The notes under the pieces were generated by a model, which saw only the letters and a list, made by a program, of their open reading frames with translations, ran no database searches and had not been told where the DNA came from. Shown here in pieces: positions 18,655 through 28,376 of a DNA stretch of 64,000 nt. Origin of the DNA: CAWAHD01 sp963781785 (lineage in GTDB: Bacteria; Planctomycetota; Planctomycetia; Isosphaerales; Isosphaeraceae); assembly GCA_963781785.1 (NCBI GenBank), contig CAWAHD010000001.1, positions 62,001 to 126,000 on the forward strand, given 5' to 3'. A program made the translations under genes and the position numbers. Position 1 is the first letter of the stretch. Every line of letters begins with the position of its first letter.

Positions 18655-19026
18655 CAGTCGAGTCCTTTGGTTCGGAAACCGGTAAGAGCGAATTCAAAAA
18701 CCGATGGTTCGAGAATGGGGAACATTCTCTTCGCACTTTCGACCGTAGATTATCCGCGAATTCTCGCCCGTGCCAAGTTCGTAGAGCCAGCCGTGCTGCT
18801 CTGCAGCACTGGTCACCGTGCCGGCTGATCTGCTCCAACGAGATCCGCAGCCACGAACGGGGGTTCGAGCATACCCCGTCAAATGTCCGTATCATGGCAT
18901 TCGAGCCTGCCGGAGAGCCGCCGGTGAGCTCTCGCTGTTGACGCCCGATCAGCTCATAATGAGAACTGCAGGAGAGCGGGCATTCCCAGGAATCAGGGGC
19001 GTGCACGGCTTTCAGGGAGTGTATCG
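18655..19026. other. Divergent intergenic region, no gene seen
   Basis: About 370 bases between the starts of the YceI gene (minus) and the DUF1559 gene (plus). It is expected to contain both promoters. The open frames here have no recognisable motif. No repeat, terminator or convincing promoter pair was found. Confidence 0.5.
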
Positions 19027-20049
<1,023 letters not shown>

Positions 20050-20143
20050 CCGTTCTGGTTTTACCGTTCTGTTCTCGATCGGGATAAGGTCAGACTTCCA
20101 GCACGTTCCTCAGCCGGCACTCTCTTGCAACAAGTGTGAGATC

Positions 20144-21151
20144 ATGGCACCTACCACGAGCACAGGCTGCGACGAAAACTGCAAGACGGCTCGCAGCTCT
20201 GCCCGGACAGACGCGGTTAACCCTGGTCGCGGACCATCTCAGCTCAGGGTGAAAAACAACCCGCCTGCCGCCAAGTTTGGACGCCGATCCTGGCAAATGG
20301 CGCGCTGCTTGGTCACGGGAGCATCATCCGGCCTGGGTCAGGCTCTCGCGGAACAGTTGGTCAAGGCCGGCGTGCTGGTTGTCTTGACCGGCCGCTCGGC
20401 CCAACGGCTCCAGGACATTGTGGATCGTCTGACTGACGAGGGGTGCGACCCGTCGCGGATCGTGGCCTTCGCCGCCGATCTGACCGTCGCGGAAGACTGT
20501 CAACGGCTCTTTGAGCTAATCACCAGCCGTTTTGGAGCATTGGAACTGGTGATCAACAGCGCCGGGGTCGGGGCAGACGGTCAATTCGAGACTCACGCCC
20601 CGGCGGTGCTCCGCCAGATCTTCGAGATCAATGTCTTCGCGTTAGCCGAGGTTTGCCGGAGAGCTTTGCCTCTCCTTTCACAGGGTGTCGAGCCAGCGCT
20701 GGTGAACATTGGCTCGATTGTCGCGCGACGCGGCTTGCCAGGCAGGGCGGAGTATTCGGCGAGCAAGTTTGCCGTGTCGGGATTCACCGAGGCACTGCGC
20801 GTGGAATGGCGCAGGTTTGGCATTCACGTACTTCAGGTCAACCCAGGTTTTACAGATACACCCTTCGATCAGCACGTCTTGGCCAGCACGGCGCGCTATT
20901 CCGTAGCACGGCATCGGCGCATGTCCCCGGAAGCAGTTGCCCGGGCGACCCTCAAGGGAGTCGAGCGGCGAAAACGCGAGATCACGCTGAGCTGGCAAGG
21001 CCGGCTACTCGTGCTGGTCAGTACCGTCGCCCCCGACTTTGTCGACTGGGGCTTCACTCGCTGGCTGCTCCGGTACTTCCCCGACGCTCCCGTACTCCAC
21101 CGAGACGGTGCAATCATCCCGGCTCCAAACAGGACCGGCGTGTCGGACTAG
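20144..21151 (+). CDS. Short-chain dehydrogenase/reductase (SDR)
   Basis: Rossmann-fold NAD(P)-dependent oxidoreductase. The glycine motif TGASSGLG follows MARCLV, the NSAG motif is in ELVINSAGVGADG, and the catalytic Ser and YxxxK are in LVNIGSIVARRGLPGRAEYSASKFAVSGF. The C-terminal tail (GRLLVLVSTVAPDFVDWGFTRWLL) is hydrophobic and may be membrane-associated. Start choice is uncertain: ATG 20144 (MAPTTSTG) gives 335 residues with a low-complexity leader of about 50 residues, whereas ATG 20297 (MARCLVTG) would start directly at the Rossmann fold. The frame open from 19988 overlaps the DUF1559 gene and is not used. Substrate unknown. Confidence 0.85.
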   Translation: MAPTTSTGCDENCKTARSSARTDAVNPGRGPSQLRVKNNPPAAKFGRRSWQMARCLVTGASSGLGQALAEQLVKAGVLVVLTGRSAQRLQDIVDRLTDEGCDPSRIVAFAADLTVAEDCQRLFELITSRFGALELVINSAGVGADGQFETHAPAVLRQIFEINVFALAEVCRRALPLLSQGVEPALVNIGSIVARRGLPGRAEYSASKFAVSGFTEALRVEWRRFGIHVLQVNPGFTDTPFDQHVLASTARYSVARHRRMSPEAVARATLKGVERRKREITLSWQGRLLVLVSTVAPDFVDWGFTRWLLRYFPDAPVLHRDGAIIPAPNRTGVSD

Positions 21152-21480
21152 TCTTGAAGCCAGTGCGACCGGAATCCGCGTCGCCTTGAGCCAACTTGTG
21201 CGGAAATGGACCACATCGCGAAGATCCTAGAATCTGCCTAGTAAGGCAGAAAACCCATCCCAATAAAGCATGCTGGGGTGTCGTTGAATCGCGTCGAACC
21301 GCGATATTCCTGAAAATCGATATAACACTTGCAGGCGATCAAGTGTTCCCGATCGATTGTCCGATCTGCTGGGACAGGGACGGATGCCCGACATGTGAGC
21401 GCCTCTTGCCGATCGACGGACAGGGCCAGATCGAAAGATCCGTCAGACGAGCGACCATTCAGTTCGCCTGGAGGTGAGTC
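21152..21480. other. Intergenic region upstream of the secreted-protein cluster
   Basis: About 330 bases with no gene that I can support. It should contain the promoter for the plus-strand run of secreted proteins starting at 21481. An AT-richer stretch lies at about 21300-21330 (GATATAACACTTG), but no spaced -35/-10 pair is convincing. GGAGGTG at 21472-21478 is the ribosome binding site of the next gene, although its spacing to the ATG is short. Confidence 0.5.
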
Positions 21481-23121
21481 ATGAGGCGGTTCGGTATTAT
21501 CCTTGCCCCATGGATGGGGCTTCTCATCGGGCTCAGCGGATGCGCGCACCCCGAGGTGACGGCGGTATCATTGAATCCTCACTATTGCGAGCACAAGTTC
21601 GCCTTCCTCTACGATCCGTGCAAGGAGCCCGAGGGGATCCCATTCTATCTTCCCAAGCCGCTCTTGATCGTTGCGAAGAATTTCCGGAACGTTGAGGAGA
21701 CCAAGGTCGGCCTGACGGACTCGGCGCCCATCCCGAACTTCTTCGACGATCAAGCCAAATACGCCGATTTGAACGCCCGCACGAATTTCGCCGGGCTGGA
21801 CAGCACGCCAGCGTCGGGTACTCCGGCAGCAACTTCCGGGAGCCAAACATTCCCGTCGGCTGACGCCAAGAACCTCGCGACCGCCGCGACGGCACGGGTC
21901 TACTCCGGGACCGGGGCACCCATTTCGCCTGGGGTCGTCGCGCCGGATGGGCTTCATCCCGAAGCGTTCTACACCTACCACATCGTGTTCGTGCCAGACC
22001 TGACACAGAAATACGGATTGAAAATCAAGGGCGGTGCCGGCGAGATCCGCGCTGCCATGAACCTGATCAACGGCTGGCAATTCACCGGCCTGGGTCCTTA
22101 CTACATGAAGGATAGCTCGACAGCGCAGAACACCCTCGCCGGCGGGATCACGGCAAACCTGGCGGCGAGTGGCGTCGCCGATGTCGTCAAGGCTGTCGCC
22201 GGTCTGGCGCCTGGTGGAGGGACTCCGGGTTCAGGTAAAACGACCTCGGGTACCGCACCCCAGGGAACCACAGTTGCCGTGGACGCCGAAAGGGTCAAAG
22301 CAGTGGCCGATGCACTGCGGCACTTGCAGCCGAAATTCCTCTCGATCCCGGCCTATGCACAAATCAGCATCTACGAGCCGTACCTGTCGCCTGAAGGAAC
22401 GATGGAGTGGAGGCTGGTTGCCGAGCACTCCTATGATCGAAACGTCCTGGCAACGAGCGTCCAGCCGCAGGATGTTCTCAGGCTACTGCAATCGGCGGCG
22501 GGTACAGCGGGAGGAGGCACGCCGGGAGGAGGTACACCGGGAGGCGGCGGCACGCCGGGAGGAGGTACACCGGGAGGCGGCGGCACACCGGGAGGAGGCA
22601 CGCCGGGAGGCGGAGGTACACCGGGAGGCGGCGGCACACCCGGAGGTGGAGGTACACCGGGAGGCGGAGGTACACCGGCGAAGGGTGCGTTACCGGCGTC
22701 GACTACGGCAATGCCGGCCGGGCGCGTGGCTAGCAGGCCGTCGCCGACCGCCCCAGCCACCGTCTTTACACCCATCACTCCGATCGCACCAGCCAGACGC
22801 ACCCTACCGGGAACGCCCGTCACGCGTACTCAAACCGCAACGCCTGCCTCACTCGCAACGGACACGACCAAGACGACGATAAGGCCGAAAACAGCCCCGG
22901 CCAAGGACGCCAGGAGCAAATCCGCCACGTCCACACTCGCCGCGCCAAATCCTGCTGATGCAGAGGGTGCCACTCGCATGATGCCTCTGGAAGGACCGCG
23001 CGCCTCATTAACGGGTGATACCACGCTACGGAGAACGTCGATCCAGACGCTCGTGCCGGATGACGCGACCGGGGATGACGACGTCGTCCGGCGCAAGGGC
23101 CAGTTGCGCCGGCCCCCCTGA
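21481..23121 (+). CDS. Lipoprotein with Gly-Gly-Gly-Thr-Pro repeat, function unknown
   Basis: A 546-residue protein. The N-terminus (MRRFGIILAPWMGLLIGLSGCAH) is a lipoprotein signal with lipobox LSGC, so it is predicted to be anchored by lipidated Cys21. Two globular segments follow: residues about 25-240, with YHIVFVPDLTQKYGLKIKGG and INGWQFTGLGPYYMKDSS, and about 260-340, with VKAVADALRHLQPKFLSIPAYAQI and MEWRLVAEHSYDRNVL. A flexible repeat of ten GGGTP/GGGGTP units and a Thr/Pro/Ala-rich tail complete it. No family was recognised. It leads a plus-strand run of four Pro/Ala/Thr-rich or secreted proteins that could be one transcription unit. Confidence 0.75.
   Translation: MRRFGIILAPWMGLLIGLSGCAHPEVTAVSLNPHYCEHKFAFLYDPCKEPEGIPFYLPKPLLIVAKNFRNVEETKVGLTDSAPIPNFFDDQAKYADLNARTNFAGLDSTPASGTPAATSGSQTFPSADAKNLATAATARVYSGTGAPISPGVVAPDGLHPEAFYTYHIVFVPDLTQKYGLKIKGGAGEIRAAMNLINGWQFTGLGPYYMKDSSTAQNTLAGGITANLAASGVADVVKAVAGLAPGGGTPGSGKTTSGTAPQGTTVAVDAERVKAVADALRHLQPKFLSIPAYAQISIYEPYLSPEGTMEWRLVAEHSYDRNVLATSVQPQDVLRLLQSAAGTAGGGTPGGGTPGGGGTPGGGTPGGGGTPGGGTPGGGGTPGGGGTPGGGGTPGGGGTPAKGALPASTTAMPAGRVASRPSPTAPATVFTPITPIAPARRTLPGTPVTRTQTATPASLATDTTKTTIRPKTAPAKDARSKSATSTLAAPNPADAEGATRMMPLEGPRASLTGDTTLRRTSIQTLVPDDATGDDDVVRRKGQLRRPP
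22509..22677 (+). repeat. In-gene tandem repeat coding for GGGTP/GGGGTP units
   Basis: Ten consecutive units of 15 or 18 bases (GGAGG-C/T-ACACCG-like) inside the lipoprotein gene. Alternating 15- and 18-base units keep the frame, so copy number can vary by slippage without disrupting the protein. The encoded peptide is a flexible linker between the globular part and the Thr/Pro-rich tail. Confidence 0.85.
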
Positions 23122-23162
23122 ACACGAATATCATCACAAACACACTGGCGCAAGTCGGCGGT

Positions 23163-23954
23163 GTGCGGCAGACACATCCGCTCTCCCTGGTCCCGATCAA
23201 TGGGACGATCAGCGACCAGGCCACATCAAACCCCAACCCCGCGATCAACGTGCCAATCGCTCCGGCCAACGCTACGCTCCAACTGTTGCGCGACAATGTC
23301 GTCGTCAACACTCTCTCAACCGGCCCCAATGCCGGTCCGGTGGCGATCACCGACAACACGAAAGGCTCGGTCCCGGTCGGGAACCACAAGTACGAGGTCA
23401 TTGTTGCTCGCGCTGGCAGTGCACCAATCTCCTTGGGTCAGCTTCCCGTCGAGGTCGTTGCGCCGGAACCGACAACCCAGCCCACCGCACCAACTGCACC
23501 TGCCCTGGCACTCCAGGGTGAGTTGCTCCGCAGTCTCTTTTCCCAAGCTGGTGTCCTCTCAACCACGCCGGCTCCGGCACCAGCCCCCACCAGCACCTCG
23601 CCGACAGTACTGCCGTCCACCAGCAGCCAGGTGGTTCTCAATCAATACTTTGGCAAGGCAAAGGTCGCCGCGGGTAGTTCAACCGACGCGGCCCCGCGGC
23701 GGTTCTCGCTCTTTCACCACAAGGATAAGCAACAGCCGTCAGTCAAGACAATCAACGTGGCTGGTCTCAGCACTGCCCTGGCTGGCACACCACCGCCTGG
23801 CCTGATGCCGCCGGCCGCAACCGCAGGCGGTCTCGGCACAGTCCTGCCGGCTGTAGCCCCTACCACGATCGCGCCCACGACAACCCCCAGTGGGCTAAAC
23901 ACGACGCCTTCCACAACTTCGCCCGCCGGTGTTATCCCCGGAACCGGCACCTGA
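23163..23954 (+). CDS. Pro/Thr/Ala-rich protein of unknown function
   Basis: A 263-residue product if started at GTG 23163. The frame is also open upstream through CTG 23118, which overlaps the stop of the previous gene (CTGA) and would add NTNIITNTLAQVGG. The first 100 residues look globular and beta-rich (PIAPANATLQLLRDNVVVNTL, NHKYEVIVARAGSAPISLGQLPVEVV), and the rest is low-complexity Pro/Thr/Ala with one charged island (RRFSLFHHKDKQQPS). No signal peptide is evident with the GTG start. It follows the lipoprotein gene by about 40 bases and is probably co-transcribed. No family recognised. Confidence 0.6.
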   Translation: MRQTHPLSLVPINGTISDQATSNPNPAINVPIAPANATLQLLRDNVVVNTLSTGPNAGPVAITDNTKGSVPVGNHKYEVIVARAGSAPISLGQLPVEVVAPEPTTQPTAPTAPALALQGELLRSLFSQAGVLSTTPAPAPAPTSTSPTVLPSTSSQVVLNQYFGKAKVAAGSSTDAAPRRFSLFHHKDKQQPSVKTINVAGLSTALAGTPPPGLMPPAATAGGLGTVLPAVAPTTIAPTTTPSGLNTTPSTTSPAGVIPGTGT

Positions 23955-24068
23955 TACACATTATGTTTGATCAAGCCCTACAAACATGCCATAATACCCA
24001 AACCGTGTATTTTTCCGACACGGAAATTGTATGAATGCAACTCGTGGGTCGCGATTGCAAGGGCTCGC

Positions 24069-24758
24069 ATGGATCCACCGCCCCTGGCCAACGCGCAATG
24101 GCCTCAAGTCGGACTGGTTCGGTCGTATTTCCCCTCGCTCAATGGGTGGTACGGCCTCGGTTCCGCCACACTGATCAACCGCCGGGCGATCCTGACGGCA
24201 GCGCATGTCATCTATGACCCGTCTCAAGGCGGCACAGCAACGCGGTTCGAAGTGTTTTTCGGCGGCGGCGTCCAGACGACGGCTCCGGGAGGCAACGGCT
24301 TTGTACCTGACGCCTGGAAAGCGACGACCAATCCCGACCCGGCGAGTTTAAGTCCGCTATCGCCGTATGACACCGGCGTCATTGTCCTGGACGCGGCTCA
24401 AGCCGTCGACGGAGTGCCAACTGCCGGCGTGTGCTCATCGTCGTTCACCGATTTGAACGGCCACTTCGTTAACTTTGTCGGTTACCCGGTCCGGGCAGAT
24501 TACAATGGGGGCCTTGCAGGTGGACAATGTCAACCGCTCGACATGGGAACGCCGCTCAACGAGTACCGGGTTGCGTATGTGATCGAGTCGTTGCCGGGAA
24601 TGAGCGGCGGACCTGTGTACAGAACAGATGAAGTATCGGGCCAAAAGATTTTCATTCGGGCCGTCAATACCTCTGTTTACAATGGAATGGGGAACGGCCT
24701 GATCATCTACCCGGCACTTGCCGCACAGATCGGGCAGTGGCTCGGGCAAGTGGTTTGA
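24069..24758 (+). CDS. Trypsin-like serine protease (glutamyl-endopeptidase/V8-like)
   Basis: Chymotrypsin-fold protease with the complete triad: His in ILTAAHVIYD, Asp in SPYDTGVIVLD, and the nucleophile Ser in LPGMSGGPVY. VNFVGYPVRADYNGG and GLIIYPALAAQIGQWL are further family-like segments. The open frame starts at 23967, but ATG 24069 (MDPPPLANAQWPQVG) gives a compact 229-residue enzyme with its N-terminus close to the first barrel strand. With this start no signal peptide is visible; the longer frame begins with a basic region lacking a clear signal as well, so the location is uncertain. It lies within the secreted-protein cluster and could process its neighbours. Confidence 0.8.
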   Translation: MDPPPLANAQWPQVGLVRSYFPSLNGWYGLGSATLINRRAILTAAHVIYDPSQGGTATRFEVFFGGGVQTTAPGGNGFVPDAWKATTNPDPASLSPLSPYDTGVIVLDAAQAVDGVPTAGVCSSSFTDLNGHFVNFVGYPVRADYNGGLAGGQCQPLDMGTPLNEYRVAYVIESLPGMSGGPVYRTDEVSGQKIFIRAVNTSVYNGMGNGLIIYPALAAQIGQWLGQVV

Positions 24759-24819
24759 GCCATCCAGACTGCGACGGGCCCCCAAACGCCCCCGGGGACG
24801 CTGTCCCGAGGAGTACACC

Positions 24820-25578
24820 ATGGACTTCGACCAGCAAAACCCGACCAGACGCACGATGCCGGCGCAGTGCCCGGTTGCTCCCCGGCCTGTGGCCGCCGTC
24901 GCACAGGCACCAAGCTTGCAACCGGCGCCGGTGGTGGTTGCCAATGCCCCGGCATCGCCAGCCAATGCGCCTCTTACACCCGCCCGCGGACCAGGGCTGG
25001 TCGCAGGGACAGGAACCCCCGCAGGACTGGTCGAAGGAACCGGGCACGCTGCTCAAGGGCCTTCTGTCGTGGCTGCATCAGCGACGGTTGAACGGGAATC
25101 CGCCGCGGTGCCAGGAGGCGCTGGTCAGCCCGTGACCAGCCCAGTAGTCGTTGCGCCCAGCCCAGCCCCAATGGCACCCGGTGCCATGCCAAGCATGCCC
25201 ATCGCTCCATACTTGGCACCGCCCATGCACGCCCCGGTAACGCTCGGATCGCTGACGGACGAAGAGCGCACTCTGCTCGCCGTGCTTCGGCTCGTTGACC
25301 GGATCATCAGCCCGGGCACGCTGTCACCCGTCGAGCGAGCTTTCATGGCTGGGGCGAAGGTGATGTTTGATAATCTCTCGGCAGAGTGCAAACAAATGCT
25401 CGACCGCAAGGTAACCGATCTGGTGCCACAGACGGCCTACCAGAGCGGTGCTCCCGGGTCGATGGGCAGCACAGCGCCTGAACCAACCCCGACAACGCCC
25501 TCCGGTTCCGTGCATGCCTCGCGGAAACCGCCAAACCGCGCTCGAAAGGCCCGGAAGACTCCGGCACCGAAAGCTTGA
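24820..25578 (+). CDS. Ala/Pro-rich protein of unknown function
   Basis: ATG 24820 is preceded by GAGGAG eight bases upstream, which decides against the longer frame from 24718 that overlaps the protease gene. The 252-residue product has a low-complexity Ala/Pro/Val/Gly half, then one predicted helical domain (LGSLTDEERTLLAVLRLVDRI and VERAFMAGAKVMFDNLSAECKQMLDRKVTDLV), and a basic Lys/Arg-rich tail (KPPNRARKARKTPAPKA). No signal peptide or known family was recognised. It is the last plus-strand gene of the cluster and converges with the surface-protein gene ending at 25587. Confidence 0.6.
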   Translation: MDFDQQNPTRRTMPAQCPVAPRPVAAVAQAPSLQPAPVVVANAPASPANAPLTPARGPGLVAGTGTPAGLVEGTGHAAQGPSVVAASATVERESAAVPGGAGQPVTSPVVVAPSPAPMAPGAMPSMPIAPYLAPPMHAPVTLGSLTDEERTLLAVLRLVDRIISPGTLSPVERAFMAGAKVMFDNLSAECKQMLDRKVTDLVPQTAYQSGAPGSMGSTAPEPTPTTPSGSVHASRKPPNRARKARKTPAPKA

Positions 25579-25586
25579 GCCGCAAA

Positions 25587-26182
25587 TTAGTGGCCGTTGT
25601 TGAACGTGTTCATGACCAGGAATTTGACGGAGTTGATCATTGCAATCCGAGCGGATTGGATCGCGTTGGTCGCCGTCAGGGTGTACAAAGTCGCCGATGC
25701 CCCGACTGGGGGGGTCGTGGGCAATACCGACGTGCTGGTCAGAGTCTCGAGCAGGCTGCCCGATCCCGTGCCGCCGTTGATCCGGCTATAGAGGATCGCC
25801 TGCAAAACGATGCTGCTGCCACCGTGCTTACTCCTCTGTTGAGCATCCTTGATGTACACGAGGCTTCCCGGGAGACGCGACATGGTCCGCGTCAGCTCCT
25901 GGGAGAGCAGTCCGATCGACTGCGTTGTGAACGACTTGAAGGCTGTACTATCGAGCGCGGTTCCCGAGGATAGGTAAGCCCCCTGGGCCTGCAGGTAGTT
26001 CGCGGTGAACTCATTGAATGCCGCGTTGATCTGGGCGACCTCGCGCGCCGAGCGCCGCCGGCGCACGGGTTGGGCGACAGCGTCCCGATCAGAGCGGGAC
26101 TGATCGGACCACCGTGAGTCAGCGGCACGCGGGCCTCGAGGCAATCCCAATGGGCAGGTCGAAATCGGCGTCGCTCCTTCAT
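25587..26182 (-). pseudogene. Planctomycete surface-type protein, broken by one frameshift
   Basis: The real start is ATG 26182, with an excellent AAGGAGGTGAG ribosome binding site just upstream, giving MKERRRFRPAHWDCLEARVPLTHG, a degenerate LEPR-xLL-type N-terminus. Around 26061-26067 one base is missing: the frame must change from SPALIGTLSPNP to VRRRRSAREVAQINAAFNEF to continue. The remaining 150 residues (TANYLQAQGAYLSSG, SFTTQSIGLLSQELTRTMSRLPG, AIQSARIAMINSVKFLVMNTFNNGH) look like an exported helical protein. The open frame from 26300 has its first 75 or so residues in the wrong frame. Function unknown. Confidence 0.6.
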
Positions 26183-26355
26183 CGCACCTCACCTCCTTGT
26201 ACTCTCCGACCGCTCGTGCATTCAGGCTTCCGTGGGCTGGGGCAGTGACAATAGCCGATCCACAATGATCCATCGTCAGTACGTGATCAGAGAGTTGCAT
26301 CTTGAGTGGAAGAATTTCGGCACGCGAGAAACCGCCGGTCTACTCCGCAGATTTC

Positions 26356-28080
26356 TTACCTCCGGCGCTCTTGACGGTGGAGACGCGCGGCCAAGTGGCC
26401 AGAAGCTTGCGCGGCAGACGGCTGACCATTTCCCGGGGAACTTCTCACGTATTCCCTGCGCAGCCGATTACCGGCGAGATCGGATATTCCGGCCAGCGCA
26501 ACGATCTGACCTGCATGAGGCCGTACCGCAGTGCTGAACTGGAGCGCCGCGGTAATCGGGTCACCGGGTCGGACCGTTGCATTCGGCACGATCGTCACGC
26601 TGGAAGGATGAATCCGAGTCCCGTGGGGGCCCAAAAGTGCATAATTGGCTGGATTCGCCACGCTCGCAAGGTCAAGACCGCTGAGCGCGTCCTTGAGCAC
26701 AACGTCGATCAGCCGTGTGCCCGGCACGAAGGTGACCCCAAGAACGGTCGGTGGGACCGTGTCAATCGTTACGCTCCCTGGGGTCAACGCAACCATCGGC
26801 GATGGTAAACCAGTAGGCGGGATCTGAGACGCGGAGAACGCATAGACTCCGTCCGGCAGAGCGCCGACGGAGAGGCTCCATGCACCGTTGGCATTAGCAA
26901 CCGCCTGGCCCAGGAAAACAGGCTGTGCTTGATCGGAGCGCCTGCCAAACAACTGGACGATCGCGTAGGGCAAAGCGGTGCCGGTGAATGCGGGCTGGTT
27001 GATCGAGGTGATTCCATCGGTGCCGGAAACACCCGTATCGCTCTGGGGATCAAGCTGACCGCTCAATGCGCTGGGTGCATTGACCACGACGGCCGCGCTC
27101 GTGGCCATGACCGTTTGGCCATTTGCGACACGGACGATCGTGACCGTGACCGATTGACTGCTGCTGGGTGCTCCGTAGACATGCGTGCCAACCACATCGA
27201 AGCTTCCCTGAGCGTTGGCCATGACTGTTCCGACGGAGGTTTGACCATCGCCCCAGGCGATCGATGCCGAGTAACCCGTGGGTACGGGCTGTGGGACAGC
27301 ATCAGTGAAAACAGCCGTCGTGCCTGTAAACGGCTGGCCGGCAGTCGCGACGATCGTTGTGCCACTGGCAGTCAGAGACGGCGCGACGACGACGGCGCTG
27401 CTGGTCGCCGCCGCCATCTGGTTGTCGATGATCCGAATGACGGTGACGGTGATCGTATCAGATCCGGGCGCGGCGTAGGTATTCGTGCCGGTGACATCAA
27501 ACGCACTTCCATCGGGCGTGATCGTGCCGATCGAGGTGTGGCCATCACCCCAGGCGATCGTCGCACGGTAGCTCGCTGCGTTCACTGAGGGATAGGGATC
27601 GCTGAAGGATGCGACAACATCGGTGAACGGCTGGCCCGCGGTCGGTGTGATTGTGGTCGCGGTTGCGAGGAATGGAACGGCAGCAACGGTCGCCTGCCCT
27701 GTGCCCGATGCGCTGCTGCTATCAGTACCGGTCACCGTGACGGTGATGGGATAGGTCCCGAGGACTGCGTAGGTATTCGCCCCATTGACATTGAAATTAC
27801 TGCCATTTGCAACGACGGTACCGGTTGTCGTATGACCATCACCCCAGGCGATCGTCGCCTGAGGGCTGCTGCCTTGCACATCGGTGCTTGCAAACGTGGC
27901 GATCTGACCGCTGATCGGGAAGCCTTCGCTCCCGTTCAAAGGGGTTGTGACAACCACGGCCAGAAGCTCGCGCGACTCGAGGCCCTCAAAACCCAGCCGG
28001 TGAGGTCCCCCGTGTCGAAATCCCTTTCCGGCAATCTGTTTCTGCTCGCCACGCCGCCGACGAACCCAGCGGGAATACAT
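26356..28080 (-). CDS. Secreted PKD/Ig-like repeat protein with LEPR-xLL-like N-terminus
   Basis: A 574-residue protein. The N-terminus has a basic stretch followed by LGFEGLESRELLAVVV, a variant of the planctomycete LEPR-xLL export/surface motif. Three similar beta-sandwich repeats follow (about residues 45-130, 135-230, 235-335), each with a TIAWGDGHT or SIAWGDGQT turn, the W-G-D-G signature of PKD-like domains, and a closing TYAVLGTYPITVTVTGTD-type strand. The C-terminal half has two further Ig-like modules (AYAIVQLFGRRSDQAQPVFLGQ; SGLDLASVANPANYALLG). It is probably a cell-surface or extracellular protein; its binding partner is unknown. It is one of three adjacent minus-strand surface proteins. 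Confidence 0.8.
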   Translation of the reverse strand: MYSRWVRRRRGEQKQIAGKGFRHGGPHRLGFEGLESRELLAVVVTTPLNGSEGFPISGQIATFASTDVQGSSPQATIAWGDGHTTTGTVVANGSNFNVNGANTYAVLGTYPITVTVTGTDSSSASGTGQATVAAVPFLATATTITPTAGQPFTDVVASFSDPYPSVNAASYRATIAWGDGHTSIGTITPDGSAFDVTGTNTYAAPGSDTITVTVIRIIDNQMAAATSSAVVVAPSLTASGTTIVATAGQPFTGTTAVFTDAVPQPVPTGYSASIAWGDGQTSVGTVMANAQGSFDVVGTHVYGAPSSSQSVTVTIVRVANGQTVMATSAAVVVNAPSALSGQLDPQSDTGVSGTDGITSINQPAFTGTALPYAIVQLFGRRSDQAQPVFLGQAVANANGAWSLSVGALPDGVYAFSASQIPPTGLPSPMVALTPGSVTIDTVPPTVLGVTFVPGTRLIDVVLKDALSGLDLASVANPANYALLGPHGTRIHPSSVTIVPNATVRPGDPITAALQFSTAVRPHAGQIVALAGISDLAGNRLRREYVRSSPGNGQPSAAQASGHLAARLHRQERRR

Positions 28081-28376
28081 CGGTGGTCACCTCCATGACA
28101 ATGCTGTTCGGAACGTCTCGATCACCCATGAGCAGATCAAGCCCTCAGGCCGACCGTGCGGGATGAACCGCCTGACGACTCTCACGACGACCGGAATGTG
28201 GCAACTGGCGAAGGTGTGAAGCTGGTAGCGGTCGTAAGGCAGGTGATCTCGATCACATCGCGCCCTACGCAGGAGAGAGCATATCACACGAAAAGCGATC
28301 GCGCTTTCCTGCTGGTCAGAGTCATCTCGGTTCGCCGGTCAGACCGGCGACCGGCCGCTCGACCGAGGCTCGCACG

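Noticed and set aside
22509..22677. CRISPR-like repetition
   Set aside because: Units are 15-18 bases without spacers and encode a GGGTP linker within an intact gene.
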